Assembly: GCF_040215725.1 (NCBI RefSeq)
Contig: NZ_CP157968.1
Coordinates: 744,001 to 808,000 of the forward strand
Direction of reading: 5' to 3'
DNA length: 64,000 nucleotides
From: Rhizobium sp. ZPR4
GTDB lineage: Bacteria; Pseudomonadota; Alphaproteobacteria; Rhizobiales; Rhizobiaceae
A program made the translations under genes and the position numbers. Positions 1 to 8,346 of this stretch are shown one piece after another. The notes under the pieces are model-generated. The model saw only the letters and a list, made by a program, of their open reading frames with translations. It was not told the DNA's origin and did not search any database. The number at the start of each line of letters is the position of its first letter. The first letter of the stretch is position 1.

Positions 1-1527
1 CATCGGCACGACGACACCGTCAAGACGGAAGCAAACCGCATTCCGGCCGGCTCGCCCATCCTTGAGCTTAAAGGTCTGCAGAAGCGATATGGCTTCGTCG
101 AGGCGCTGAAGCCGGCGACCGTCACGTTTCTGGCCGGCGAGATCCATGCGATCGTCGGCGAGAACGGCGCGGGCAAATCGACCCTCATCAAGCTCCTCAC
201 TGGGGTTATTACAAGGACATCAGGCGAAATCTTCTGGTGCGGTCATCCCGTGGCGCTCGCAACGCCGAATGAGGCGATCGCCCGCGGCATCAATGCCGTG
301 CATCAGGAAGTGGTGCTCTGCCCGCATCTGACGGTCGCGGCCAATCTTTTCCTTGGCGATGAAGTCAACCGCTTCGGCCTGATGCGCAAGAAGCAGATGG
401 TGGCGATGGCACAGACCGTGCTCGACGATCTCGGCTTCGGACTACCGGCCGGTGAGCTCCTGAGCTCCCTTACCATCGGCCAGCAGCAGCTGGTCGCAAC
501 CGCCAGAGCCGCGATGCGCGGCACGCAATTTCTGATTTTCGACGAGCCGACTGCCTATCTCACCCGCCAGGAATCGGCGCAACTGTTCAAGCTGATCCGT
601 CGCTTGCAGGGCGAGGGCGTGACGATCGTCTATATCAGCCATCGCATGGAAGAGGTGTTCGAACTGGCCGACCGGGTCTCCGTCTTACGTGACGGCACGC
701 ATGTCGGCACCCGCACGATCGCCGAAACCAACGAGGACGAGTTGATCAAGCTGATGATCAATCGCTCCATCGAGCAGATTTACCACAAGGAGGAGATACC
801 GATCGGCGACACCATCCTCGAGGCGCGCGGCCTTTCCGGCCCCGGCTTCGAGAATGTTTCGCTCAGCGTTCGTGCCGGCGAGATCGTCGGCCTTTACGGG
901 TTGATCGGTGCCGGCCGCAGCGAGTTCGCGCTTGGTCTCTACGGACGCCAGCCACTTTCGGCCGGAGAGATCTACTGGCAGGGGCGCAAGGTCGACATCC
1001 GCAACGAGCGTGATGCGATGGATCTCGGCATTGCGCTGGCGCCCGAAAGCCGGCGCGATCAGGGGCTCTGCCTCAATCTGCCGATCGGGCTGAACATCAA
1101 TCTGCCCGTTTTCAAGCGGCTAAGCCGCGGCCCGATCATCAACAATAAGGGCGAAGCTGCCAATGCCGACAAGCAGATTCGCGATCTCAGCATCAAGACG
1201 CCGAGCCGGCGGGTTCTGGTCTCCGCCATGTCGGGCGGCAATCAGCAGAAGGTGGTCATCGGCAAATGGCTAAGCCATGGCGCCAAGCTCTTCATCTTCG
1301 ACGAGCCGACCGTCGGCGTCGACGTCGGGACGAAGGCCGAGATTTATAGACTGTTTGCCAAGCTGCTGCGCGCCGGCGCCGGCATTATCGTCATCTCCTC
1401 CTATCTGCCTGAGGTCTACGAGCTTGCCGACCGCCTGCACGTTTTCCGCCACGGCCAGCTGGTCGCCAGCCATGATTTCCATGCGGCAACGCACGAGGAA
1501 GTCCTTGGCGAGGCAATCGGCGTTTGA
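1..1527 (+). CDS. Sugar ABC transporter ATP-binding protein, RbsA/MglA type (5' truncated)
   Basis: The reading frame is already open at base 1, so the gene begins before the window; a start at 250 would cut off the first nucleotide-binding site. Two fused ABC domains are visible. The first has Walker A GENGAGKST near base 157, a degenerate signature LTIGQQQL and Walker B FLIFDEPTA. The second has the poor Walker A usual for this family (GLIGAGRSE), a good signature MSGGNQQKV and Walker B LFIFDEPTVGVD. This twin-domain build with one weak site is typical of carbohydrate importers of the RbsA/MglA/XylG class. It sits 32 nt upstream of an RbsC-like permease, so the two form one transporter. The periplasmic binding protein is probably upstream, outside the window. 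The sugar cannot be told from the sequence. Confidence 0.95.
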   Translation, partial: HRHDDTVKTEANRIPAGSPILELKGLQKRYGFVEALKPATVTFLAGEIHAIVGENGAGKSTLIKLLTGVITRTSGEIFWCGHPVALATPNEAIARGINAVHQEVVLCPHLTVAANLFLGDEVNRFGLMRKKQMVAMAQTVLDDLGFGLPAGELLSSLTIGQQQLVATARAAMRGTQFLIFDEPTAYLTRQESAQLFKLIRRLQGEGVTIVYISHRMEEVFELADRVSVLRDGTHVGTRTIAETNEDELIKLMINRSIEQIYHKEEIPIGDTILEARGLSGPGFENVSLSVRAGEIVGLYGLIGAGRSEFALGLYGRQPLSAGEIYWQGRKVDIRNERDAMDLGIALAPESRRDQGLCLNLPIGLNINLPVFKRLSRGPIINNKGEAANADKQIRDLSIKTPSRRVLVSAMSGGNQQKVVIGKWLSHGAKLFIFDEPTVGVDVGTKAEIYRLFAKLLRAGAGIIVISSYLPEVYELADRLHVFRHGQLVASHDFHAATHEEVLGEAIGV

Positions 1528-1559
1528 ACAATAAACAAGTCTAAAGAGGGAGAACAAAA

Positions 1560-2531
1560 ATGGCCGCGAATACGACAGAAGGCCCGACCGTAGCGCCGCG
1601 GCGCAAGATGAATATCCTCTTCAGCTTGACGCTGATCCTGCTGCTGCTGGCGCTCTGGATTGTTCTTGGCTTCTGGACCGACAAATTCTGGACGCCGCTC
1701 AACATCACCAATCTGATGCGCCAGGGCTCAATGACGGCCATTCTTGCGCTCGGCCAGACCTTCGTCATCATCACGGCGGGCATCGATCTTTCCGTCGGAG
1801 CGATTGTTGGCTTCTGCACCGTCATCATCGCCTGGCTGCTGCAGGCCGGATTTCCGGTCTGGGCCGCAATCCTCATCACCTTGCTGTTCGGGGTCTTGAT
1901 CGGCGCGTTCCATGGCTTCGGCATCGTGCGCATGGGCTTGCCGCCCTTCATCATCACGCTCGCGACACTGACATCGCTTCGCGGTATCGGTCTTCTCATC
2001 ACCAACGGCTCCACGATCAACATCGTCAATGATGATTTCACCAATTTCGCCGTCTCGGATTTCTTGGGGATCCCGAGCCTGTTCTGGATGGTGATCCTGG
2101 TGGCGATCCCGGCTGTTATCTTCCTGCATCTGAGCCGCTGGGGGCGCTATCTCTTCGCTGTCGGCTCAAACCGCGAGGCAGCCCGGCTTTCCGGCGTCAA
2201 CGTCAACTGGATGATCTATCTCGCTTATATCCTGTCGGGAACCTGCGCCGCCTTCGTCGGCGTTCTCCTGGCCTCGCGCATCGCCATCGGCAATGCCACC
2301 CAGGCCGATGGCTGGGAGCTGCAGGCGATCGCCTCGTCGGTCATCGGCGGAACCAGCCTCTTCGGCGCAGTCGGTACGGTTTATGGCCCGCTGATCGGCG
2401 CTTTCATCCTGGCGACCATCAACAACGGCGCCAACCTGTTAAATCTCAATTCCTTCTGGCAGCGCATCATCACCGGCGTCCTGATCATCGTCATCGTCTA
2501 TTTCGATCAGTTACGCCGCCGCCGGGCCTAG
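1560..2531 (+). CDS. Sugar ABC transporter permease, RbsC type
   Basis: A 323-residue inner-membrane permease with about eight to ten hydrophobic segments, of the ribose/xylose/galactoside (BPD_transp_2) family. Family hallmarks are GIDLSVGAIVGF near residues 78-90, the loop GSNREAARLSGVNV near residue 203 that contacts the ATPase, and GGTSLFGAVGTVYGPLIGA near residues 263-282. The ATG is preceded by AGAGGGAGAAC, a good ribosome binding site. It follows the ATPase by 32 nt and would form the transmembrane channel of the same importer. It is the last gene of the operon; the next gene is convergent. The substrate is unknown. Confidence 0.95.
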   Translation: MAANTTEGPTVAPRRKMNILFSLTLILLLLALWIVLGFWTDKFWTPLNITNLMRQGSMTAILALGQTFVIITAGIDLSVGAIVGFCTVIIAWLLQAGFPVWAAILITLLFGVLIGAFHGFGIVRMGLPPFIITLATLTSLRGIGLLITNGSTINIVNDDFTNFAVSDFLGIPSLFWMVILVAIPAVIFLHLSRWGRYLFAVGSNREAARLSGVNVNWMIYLAYILSGTCAAFVGVLLASRIAIGNATQADGWELQAIASSVIGGTSLFGAVGTVYGPLIGAFILATINNGANLLNLNSFWQRIITGVLIIVIVYFDQLRRRRA

Positions 2532-2599
2532 GCACATGATTGGACATGAAGCGATGATCGAGCGGCAGCTATCCCGCCCGATCGTCGCCCCGCTCGTTA

Positions 2600-2944
2600 T
2601 CAGGGAGTGACTTCGCGGATCACCTTGGAGCTCCATGGGCACCAGATGTATCCGGGCAGGAATGCGCCGCCGGCTTCATCGAGATGGTCGTTGACATAAT
2701 TGGTGGTTGCGTCGCAGACCTCGATTGACACTTCGAAGAAGTCGATCGAATCCGGGTCCATGTAGAAATCCAAATTCGGATTGTAGGATTTCCTCCCTAC
2801 CTTGATCCTTCCGATGACGTGAACTTTATCCTTTTCTTCCCCGGAGAGGATTTTCAGGACATGGGCGATCTTCGTTTCATCCGTAAGCTCGAATACAAAC
2901 TTGGCGTCGTATGGGCTGGTTTCGAACTCGAAATAGCGAGCCAT
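2600..2944 (-). CDS. BP74-related small protein
   Basis: A 114-residue cytosolic protein without signal or membrane segment. I place the start at 2944 (MARYFEFETSP) because GGAG lies 7-8 nt upstream; an upstream in-frame start at 3001 has no such site. The middle and C-terminal part (YMDPDSIDFFEVSIEVCDAT, then VNDHLDEAGGAFLPG and WCPWSSKVIREV) matches the BP74 N-terminal domain as I remember it, a family first named from a Dictyostelium calmodulin-binding protein and present in scattered bacteria. The role in bacteria is unknown to me. The gene stands alone, convergent to the sugar permease, and its leader is AT-richer than its neighbours, which fits transfer but does not prove it. Confidence 0.75.
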   Translation of the reverse strand: MARYFEFETSPYDAKFVFELTDETKIAHVLKILSGEEKDKVHVIGRIKVGRKSYNPNLDFYMDPDSIDFFEVSIEVCDATTNYVNDHLDEAGGAFLPGYIWCPWSSKVIREVTP

Positions 2945-3409
2945 AAATTTTCTCCATGTTGAAAATTGGAATAGGGCAACGTTGGTTAGGTGAGCTTCCA
3001 CTTGCGGAAGCCTCGTGAAAATTAGTTTTTGCTTAACTTATTTCAATCCATCGATTTTATTGGGTTTTATCCAATTTTTTCTGACCGATGCGCAGGCATT
3101 TTCATATTCCGCCGGTATTGCCGATCCTGATCGGAGGACGGGCGTTGTAGAGGTGGCGTGGCTTTGTCAGGAGCTGCCAATGCGCCATGATCTTTCTGTC
3201 GAAAGCGCGCGAAACAGAGGCGGAATTTATTGTTTTGGTGTCGCCTGGATTTGCCTCGATCGCTGGTTTCACCAGGGCAGTGATTTAAGTCAACGGACCT
3301 GCAAGGAGATAGAGTGGTTCAGCTTCTCATGGAATCTCTGGACGGCTCTATCTCTTTATTTTAAGCAATTATGGACGGAAAACCGCTGTGCACTTTTCCT
3401 GGAATTGCT
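2945..3409. other. Non-coding gap, no convincing gene
   Basis: This stretch holds the promoter side of the BP74-like gene and the 3' flank of the convergent-facing membrane protein. It is visibly AT-richer than the surroundings (for example 3020-3090). One plus-strand frame from a GTG at 3015 stays open for 132 codons, but the product resembles nothing I know, has no ribosome binding site and has an atypical composition, so I do not call it. I see no tRNA, repeat or strong terminator here. Confidence 0.5.
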
Positions 3410-3844
3410 CTAACGATCGGGTCGCACGATTGCCCAGAAGGTGGCGCCGACCACGGCCCACGTCGTCCCGAATGCAAGCGGCACATAGGGGCGATGGACG
3501 ATGACTTCCATCAGGTATGAGAGCGCGAAGCCCGGCCCGAGCGTAGCGAAGGCTGCAATGAAACCGACGACCCACGCGATGATCGCAAGCACGAACCATG
3601 TAACCAGATAAGCTCGAAGCGAGCGGCGGCCCCGCCTGCCCAGCCATATATGCGATGGCAGTCCAATGGCGAGGACGGCCGCATATCCTAGGAGCGCACC
3701 TGCCGAAGTCGCCGTCCAGATCCATGACGGCCTGCTGGTATCGCTCAGGACATGTGGCACCGGCCAGAAGAGGGCGGTAGCGACGGCGAGAAGGAAGGGG
3801 ACCCAGAGCGGAGCCAGCAGCAAAGCGGTTGCCAAACGTTTCAT
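3410..3844 (-). CDS. Hypothetical four-helix membrane protein
   Basis: A 144-residue protein with four hydrophobic segments (about residues 5-25, 42-60, 75-100 and 115-138), separated by a basic loop GRRGRRSLRAY. I start it at 3844 (MKRLATALLLAPLW), which puts the first helix at the N-terminus; longer versions only add low-complexity polar sequence. A competing frame on the same strand (3369-3980) is rich in Arg and looks like a shadow. No family is recognised. It lies downstream of exoZ in the same direction with about 157 nt between them, where S. meliloti has exoB, so read-through from the exo operon is possible. Confidence 0.6.
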   Translation of the reverse strand: MKRLATALLLAPLWVPFLLAVATALFWPVPHVLSDTSRPSWIWTATSAGALLGYAAVLAIGLPSHIWLGRRGRRSLRAYLVTWFVLAIIAWVVGFIAAFATLGPGFALSYLMEVIVHRPYVPLAFGTTWAVVGATFWAIVRPDR

Positions 3845-4001
3845 GTGGGGTCCGTGAACCGAGGATAGTGACGGCGGATCGCAGTCGCCGTGGAGTTTTC
3901 GAATTTCGCGTCCGCCCATAGGACGTTCTCCGATGCGTGTCGTCAAGCGCCCGCGAGCATAAGCGGGCGGGATTGCGCAATGGTTGTACGGAGCGGGAGC
4001 T

Positions 4002-5009
4002 TCAGGCGGGCGAGGGGCGTGATCTCTGCCAGCTCAGGTTCTTCAGAAGATTGCGCAATGGCTTTTCGACGGCTTCATAGGCACAGATGCCGAGAACGGT
4101 GCCACCGATGACGCCGATGAAGGTAATGGCGTCAGAAGGTATCTGCATCGACGCCATCAGCTTGACGACCACCGAAATGGCCAAGGTGTGCCAGAGGTAG
4201 ATCGAATAGGAGCTGTTGCCGAGATAGGTAAGAAGGGGGATGGAGGGCAACTTGCCGCTGCGCTCCACCGACACCATGCCGAGCACGAGGGCAACAGCGA
4301 GCGGTCCACAGGTTAGCTCGTCGAAGTCCAGGCCGAGGATCTGGATCGTGGCAAAGCCCGACAGGGCGACGGCGATCAGGGCAAGGCCGAGACCTGCCCC
4401 CGGCACGTGTCCGGATAGCCAGAGGCGCCCGAGGATGGCGCCGGCGACGAATTCCAGGATGATCGGCCGCGTATAGGTCAGAAGCAGCGGCGACTGCGGA
4501 TCGATGATGCCGCCAGCAAGGACGAAGGCGAGGAAGATCGCCGTCATCCCGGCAAGCCGCAGCCGTTGCGGCAGAAACAGGCAGGCAGCGAAGATGACGT
4601 AGAAGAACATCTCGAAATTCAGCGTCCATCCCTGCACCAGAACCGGCCAGATCTCGCCACCGCCTGCGCTTGGCGAGCGAACGGGAATGAACAGCAGCGA
4701 GCCGAGAATATGGCTTGCCGTCAGCTTCATGTTCGGAAACAGGCCGATAACGGCGCCGACGATCATGATGGCGGTCACGATCCAGTAGGATGGCGCGATG
4801 CGCTGCAGCCGGTCGAGCGCAAAGCGCAGCGGCGTTACCGGCCGGCGCTCGCTCATGGTCCACATGATGAAGCCGCTGATGACGAAGAAGACGTCGACGC
4901 CTGCGGCTCCAATGCGAAAATGGCCGCCACTGCGTTCGGCGGCGTGAAACAACACTACGGCGAGCGCGGCAAAGGCACGGAGATATTGAATGCCGTAGAG
5001 TGTCTTCAT
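4002..5009 (-). CDS. exoZ: Succinoglycan acetyltransferase ExoZ (acyltransferase 3 family)
   Basis: A 335-residue integral membrane acyltransferase-3 protein. The N-terminal motif YLRAFAALAVVLFHA carries the conserved R and H, followed by VDVFFVISGFIMW and a further eight or so hydrophobic helices. In S. meliloti ExoZ adds the O-acetyl group to the succinoglycan repeat at the inner membrane. Assignment to exoZ rests on family plus position: its ATG overlaps the stop of exoQ by 4 nt (ATGA), exactly downstream of exoQ-exoF-exoY. A general sugar O-acyltransferase is the alternative if only the domain is considered. Confidence 0.85.
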   Translation of the reverse strand: MKTLYGIQYLRAFAALAVVLFHAAERSGGHFRIGAAGVDVFFVISGFIMWTMSERRPVTPLRFALDRLQRIAPSYWIVTAIMIVGAVIGLFPNMKLTASHILGSLLFIPVRSPSAGGGEIWPVLVQGWTLNFEMFFYVIFAACLFLPQRLRLAGMTAIFLAFVLAGGIIDPQSPLLLTYTRPIILEFVAGAILGRLWLSGHVPGAGLGLALIAVALSGFATIQILGLDFDELTCGPLAVALVLGMVSVERSGKLPSIPLLTYLGNSSYSIYLWHTLAISVVVKLMASMQIPSDAITFIGVIGGTVLGICAYEAVEKPLRNLLKNLSWQRSRPSPA

Positions 5010-6298
5010 TGACCGGGTCGCGGCTCCCAGTTGACGGGAGGCACGAATTGTATCTGCTCATCCACTCGCGATGGCGCGTTCGTTGGCATACGCGCTCGCA
5101 TGGAGAGCTTTCCTGCTGTGAAGTAGAACAGGAAGGAGCCGACATGGTACGGATTGAGAATGTCGATCTCCACGAAGGAGCGGATCAGCAACAGGGTCGC
5201 GACACCTAGAAGGATGTAGGATTCATCGTTTCTGATGTCGCTCAGAAAACGGCTGATATGGCCGATGAAAGCCGTCAGCAGGATCGAGGCGAGCAAGAAG
5301 ACGCCGATGAGTCCGGTTTCGACCGTAGTTTCGATATAGGTATTGTGAAAATGGAAGCCGGCGCGGGAGGCGATAAAAAACTCATCCCACAGTCGCTCGG
5401 GCTCGGAGAAACCCTGGACCCAGTAGGCTTGATAGCCGACGCCGAAGAACGGGTTCTGCTGCGCAGCCGCGATTCCCTGCTGCCAAAGATAGGTACGTCC
5501 GGTGAGCGTGGAATCCTTGCCAAAGGCGCCGAGAACAAGATCGACCGCACCGAGATAGACGCCGGCAACTGCAATGATGATGCCGGAGACGGCCGCTGTC
5601 ACAAACAGCCTTTTACGCTGCTTGGGCGACAGATATAGGATCACACGCAGGCTTATGCATAACACCACGACCAATCCCGTCGTCAGCACCGATGTTGCCG
5701 ATGCCGAAGCATGGAGGCAATAGGCCGACAGCAGGCCGGCAAATCCTGCACCCAGCATCCAGATCCGACGTTCGCCAAGGACGAAGACGGCGGCGAAGGC
5801 GAAGTAGATGCCGAGCGAGGCGTAAAAGCCGAGCTGGTTCTTGGAGTCGAAGGCGCCGACGAAGCTGTAGCTTCCGTCGATTGGATCGTAGGCATAATAG
5901 CCGAACAATATCGAATAGATGAGCACGATGGCGGTGCCTGCGATCGCGCCCCGCGTCAGCGTGCGGATATCGAGCGTGCGCATGGCGACCAGGGCGCAGA
6001 AGATATGCGTCATGTACTGGATCGCCGCGCGCGCGGTCACGGAGGGGACGACCGACCAGAAGATCGACAGGCAGGTGAAAACCCCGAACGCGAAGAGCCA
6101 GAGCTGTCTGTTATAGCTGCCGAGCACATTCCGGTAGTCGATCATGACAAGCGGAAACCACAGGGCGTAGTAGAGCAGGATGGATGGCTGGCCGAAGCGG
6201 GAGGAATAGGCAAAGACGAAGAAAGAGAGAGCAATCGCCACCATGCCATAGGTGGCGTTGCTGCCTGGACGCACAAAGAGCGATTTGGCTATCCGCAT
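5006..6298 (-). CDS. exoQ: Exopolysaccharide polymerase-like protein ExoQ (O-antigen ligase/Wzy family)
   Basis: A 430-residue membrane protein with about ten to twelve hydrophobic segments and a large periplasmic loop around residues 270-320 ending in FHFHNTYIETTVETGLIGV. That HNxYxE-type motif is typical of the Wzy_C/O-antigen ligase superfamily. In succinoglycan synthesis ExoQ polymerises octasaccharide units to high-molecular-weight chains together with ExoP. The start at 6298 is backed by AGGAAAGTCG just before the ATG. It follows exoF by 8 nt and overlaps exoZ by 4 nt, so the three are co-transcribed. Confidence 0.9.
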   Translation of the reverse strand: MRIAKSLFVRPGSNATYGMVAIALSFFVFAYSSRFGQPSILLYYALWFPLVMIDYRNVLGSYNRQLWLFAFGVFTCLSIFWSVVPSVTARAAIQYMTHIFCALVAMRTLDIRTLTRGAIAGTAIVLIYSILFGYYAYDPIDGSYSFVGAFDSKNQLGFYASLGIYFAFAAVFVLGERRIWMLGAGFAGLLSAYCLHASASATSVLTTGLVVVLCISLRVILYLSPKQRKRLFVTAAVSGIIIAVAGVYLGAVDLVLGAFGKDSTLTGRTYLWQQGIAAAQQNPFFGVGYQAYWVQGFSEPERLWDEFFIASRAGFHFHNTYIETTVETGLIGVFLLASILLTAFIGHISRFLSDIRNDESYILLGVATLLLIRSFVEIDILNPYHVGSFLFYFTAGKLSMRARMPTNAPSRVDEQIQFVPPVNWEPRPGQ

Positions 6299-6306
6299 CG
6301 ACTTTC

Positions 6307-7581
6307 CTATCGCATGGCAAGGCCGGTATTGACCTTGATCAAGTCGCCCGGCAGTACCTGCGTGTTTTCCTGAGCCTGGATTTCCTTCGGCTGGCCGTTT
6401 TCGTCACGAATGATCGTGTAGGAAATGCTTACACCCGGTCCGCTCGGATCGAGGTTGCCGGCGTCGGCCGATTGAGCCACGGCTTCCTGCATGAGTGATT
6501 GGCTGGTCGACAGCTTGAGCTGCAGCGTTTCCAGCTGCGTGTCCGTGTCCTGCATGTCCTGGGCCAACGAGCTCTGCCAGTCGTTATGCAGAGTAATCTC
6601 GTCCTGATTGGCCTTGTTGATATCCTGCTTGGCTTTCAGGGACGCGGTTTCCGTATCGAGAAGCGTCGCTTCCAGGTCGGAGGCACGCTGTTCAGCAGAG
6701 ATTCTGCGGGAGGCAAGCTCCAGCCCGCGCTCGGTCAGGCTTTCGACTTTGTCGCGATCGGCCTTGGCCAAATCGAGCTGACGGCTCTGCGTGTCGTTCT
6801 TCTTCGAAAGGGCCTCGACTTCGTTCTGCAAGAGCGCCTTCAAGTCTTCCAGCGATTGCAGTTGCGTTTTCATGCGCTTGCTGCGCGTATCCATCAGCGC
6901 TTTCTCGCTCGCGAGCAGATCTGCCGCTTGCGGCAATTGCTTCAGCTCCGTCGGCACATCGATATCATCCTTGCTAGCCAGTTCGGCCAGCAGGCGCGCC
7001 TTGCGCATCAGCAGGCGACCGCGCTCCGCCATATAGACGACGGCGTCGCCCTTGGCATTGATGAAATCGCGGGCAAAGCGTTGTCCGGCATCGGCACGGC
7101 GCATGCCGCCACCGAGGCTTACGGCTTTCAGCACGGTCAGGTTGGGCGCGAACGGATATTCGCCGGGATTCTGGATTTCTCCCGAAAGATAGATCGGCCG
7201 GAACTGCGACATTTCAACGGAAGCCGACGGGCGATCACGCAGGCCGAACTGCTTTTGCAGTCCAAGGCCGATGGCGTCGGCGATCTGATCCGTGGTCTTG
7301 CCGACTGCGGGCATGTCCCCGATGAAAGGAACCGAGATCGAGCCGGATGGCCCTACGGTGTAGTCGCCCGAAATCACCGACCAGTCGCGGATGGTACCTT
7401 CGGCGGTCTGCCATTCGGCAACGCGCACATGTAGCTTGTCCATGACGCCCAGATGATATCCGGGAAGGTTTTCGGCCGAAGCCGAGACGGAAGCTACGCA
7501 AAGGCTGAGGGCTACGAAGGATGCGCAGCGCAGCGATGTCTTGACGCGTACAAGCCTTTTGGAAGGCCGAAATTCAATCAT
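6307..7581 (-). CDS. exoF: Polysaccharide export protein ExoF
   Basis: A 424-residue exported protein. Residues 1-36 form a signal peptide ending near SASA. Next comes a Poly_export domain (YHLGVMDKLHVRVAEW, then VGPSGSISVPFIGDMPAVGK) and an SLBB-like segment (IYLSGEIQNPGEYPFAPN). A long coiled coil spans about residues 190-350, and a second beta segment precedes the C-terminus (TQVLPGDLIKVNTGL). ExoF is the OMA-related periplasmic/outer-membrane export component of succinoglycan assembly in S. meliloti and is similar in length. It lies between exoY and exoQ as in S. meliloti. Confidence 0.92.
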   Translation of the reverse strand: MIEFRPSKRLVRVKTSLRCASFVALSLCVASVSASAENLPGYHLGVMDKLHVRVAEWQTAEGTIRDWSVISGDYTVGPSGSISVPFIGDMPAVGKTTDQIADAIGLGLQKQFGLRDRPSASVEMSQFRPIYLSGEIQNPGEYPFAPNLTVLKAVSLGGGMRRADAGQRFARDFINAKGDAVVYMAERGRLLMRKARLLAELASKDDIDVPTELKQLPQAADLLASEKALMDTRSKRMKTQLQSLEDLKALLQNEVEALSKKNDTQSRQLDLAKADRDKVESLTERGLELASRRISAEQRASDLEATLLDTETASLKAKQDINKANQDEITLHNDWQSSLAQDMQDTDTQLETLQLKLSTSQSLMQEAVAQSADAGNLDPSGPGVSISYTIIRDENGQPKEIQAQENTQVLPGDLIKVNTGLAMR

Positions 7582-7610
7582 GCAGGATCTTCCCTGTTAT
7601 TGGTAGGCAA

Positions 7611-7650
7611 CCCGCAAGACGCGGGAAAACCGCAGGAAACCTCCCGCGGT
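7611..7650 (-). promoter_or_regulatory. Intercistronic hairpins between exoY and exoF
   Basis: The 84-nt spacer holds two short GC inverted repeats: CCCGC/GCGGG at 7611-7625 with a 5-nt loop, and ACCGC/GCGGT at 7629-7650. There is no T tract on the minus strand. They may stabilise or process the exoY-exoF message; this is inference. Confidence 0.35.
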
Positions 7651-7665
7651 ATCTGCCAGTCATCA

Positions 7666-8346
7666 TCAATAGCTGCCGCGCGAGAGGCAGACTGCAGGAA
7701 TGGTTTTGGCGATGATCACCATGTCGCTGCTGAGCGACCAGTTCTTCACATAATGCGTATCGAAGGCGACGCGGCTTTCATAGGAGACGTCGTTGCGGCC
7801 GCTGACCTGCCAGAGGCCGGTCAAGCCCGGACGAGACTGCAAATAATAGATTGCCGAGGTCTCATAGCGCTCGAGCTCGTCTTCCACGACCGGGCGTGGT
7901 CCGACAACGCTCATTTCGCCGCGGATGATGTTGATGAGCTGCGGCAGCTCGTCGAGGCTGAGTTTGCGCAGGACGGCACCGACGGTGGTGACGCGGGGGT
8001 CGTTCTGCAGTTTGCGCGTTGCGCGCCACTCGTCCATTGCCTTGGGATTGGACTGCAAGTGGGTATGCAGCACCTTGTCGCCATCGACGACCATGGTGCG
8101 AAACTTCAGGCAACGGAAAGTCTTGCCATTATGGCCGATACGGCGATGGCCGTAGAAAGCGGGGCCGCGGTCTGTAAGTTTCACCAGCAGCATCAGCATT
8201 AGAAAGAGCGGGCTGATGAAAATCAAAGCGAGCATAGCGGTAGAGACGTCGAAAACACGTTTCAGTACTCCACCAGTGGGCGGAAAGACGTCGCTTTCCG
8301 CGGCGCTGAAAAAAGCCGATGTGGCCGATCTCGTCGCAGACTTCAT
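7666..8346 (-). CDS. exoY: Undecaprenyl-phosphate galactosephosphotransferase ExoY
   Basis: A 226-residue bacterial sugar transferase that starts succinoglycan synthesis by moving galactose-1-phosphate from UDP-galactose to undecaprenyl phosphate at the inner membrane. Visible features are one N-terminal hydrophobic anchor (about residues 33-55), YGHRRIGHNGKTF, KFRTM, the catalytic core LRKLSLDELPQLINIIRGEM, VGPRPV and GLTGLWQVSGRNDVSY. I choose the start at 8346 (MKSATRS) because GGAG lies about 10 nt upstream and because the S. meliloti ExoY is, from memory, also 226 residues and begins the same way; a start 18 nt earlier lacks a ribosome binding site. It is first in the exoY-F-Q-Z operon. 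Confidence 0.95.
   Translation of the reverse strand: MKSATRSATSAFFSAAESDVFPPTGGVLKRVFDVSTAMLALIFISPLFLMLMLLVKLTDRGPAFYGHRRIGHNGKTFRCLKFRTMVVDGDKVLHTHLQSNPKAMDEWRATRKLQNDPRVTTVGAVLRKLSLDELPQLINIIRGEMSVVGPRPVVEDELERYETSAIYYLQSRPGLTGLWQVSGRNDVSYESRVAFDTHYVKNWSLSSDMVIIAKTIPAVCLSRGSY

Noticed and set aside
3015..3413. 132-codon plus-strand open frame between the BP74-like gene and the membrane protein
   Set aside because: It begins at GTG without a ribosome binding site, resembles no family, and its composition (many Cys, Trp and Phe) looks like translated non-coding AT-rich DNA.
6499..7434. 311-codon frame antisense to exoF
   Set aside because: It lies wholly inside exoF, which has clear domains; the antisense product is Gln/Arg/Leu-rich shadow sequence.
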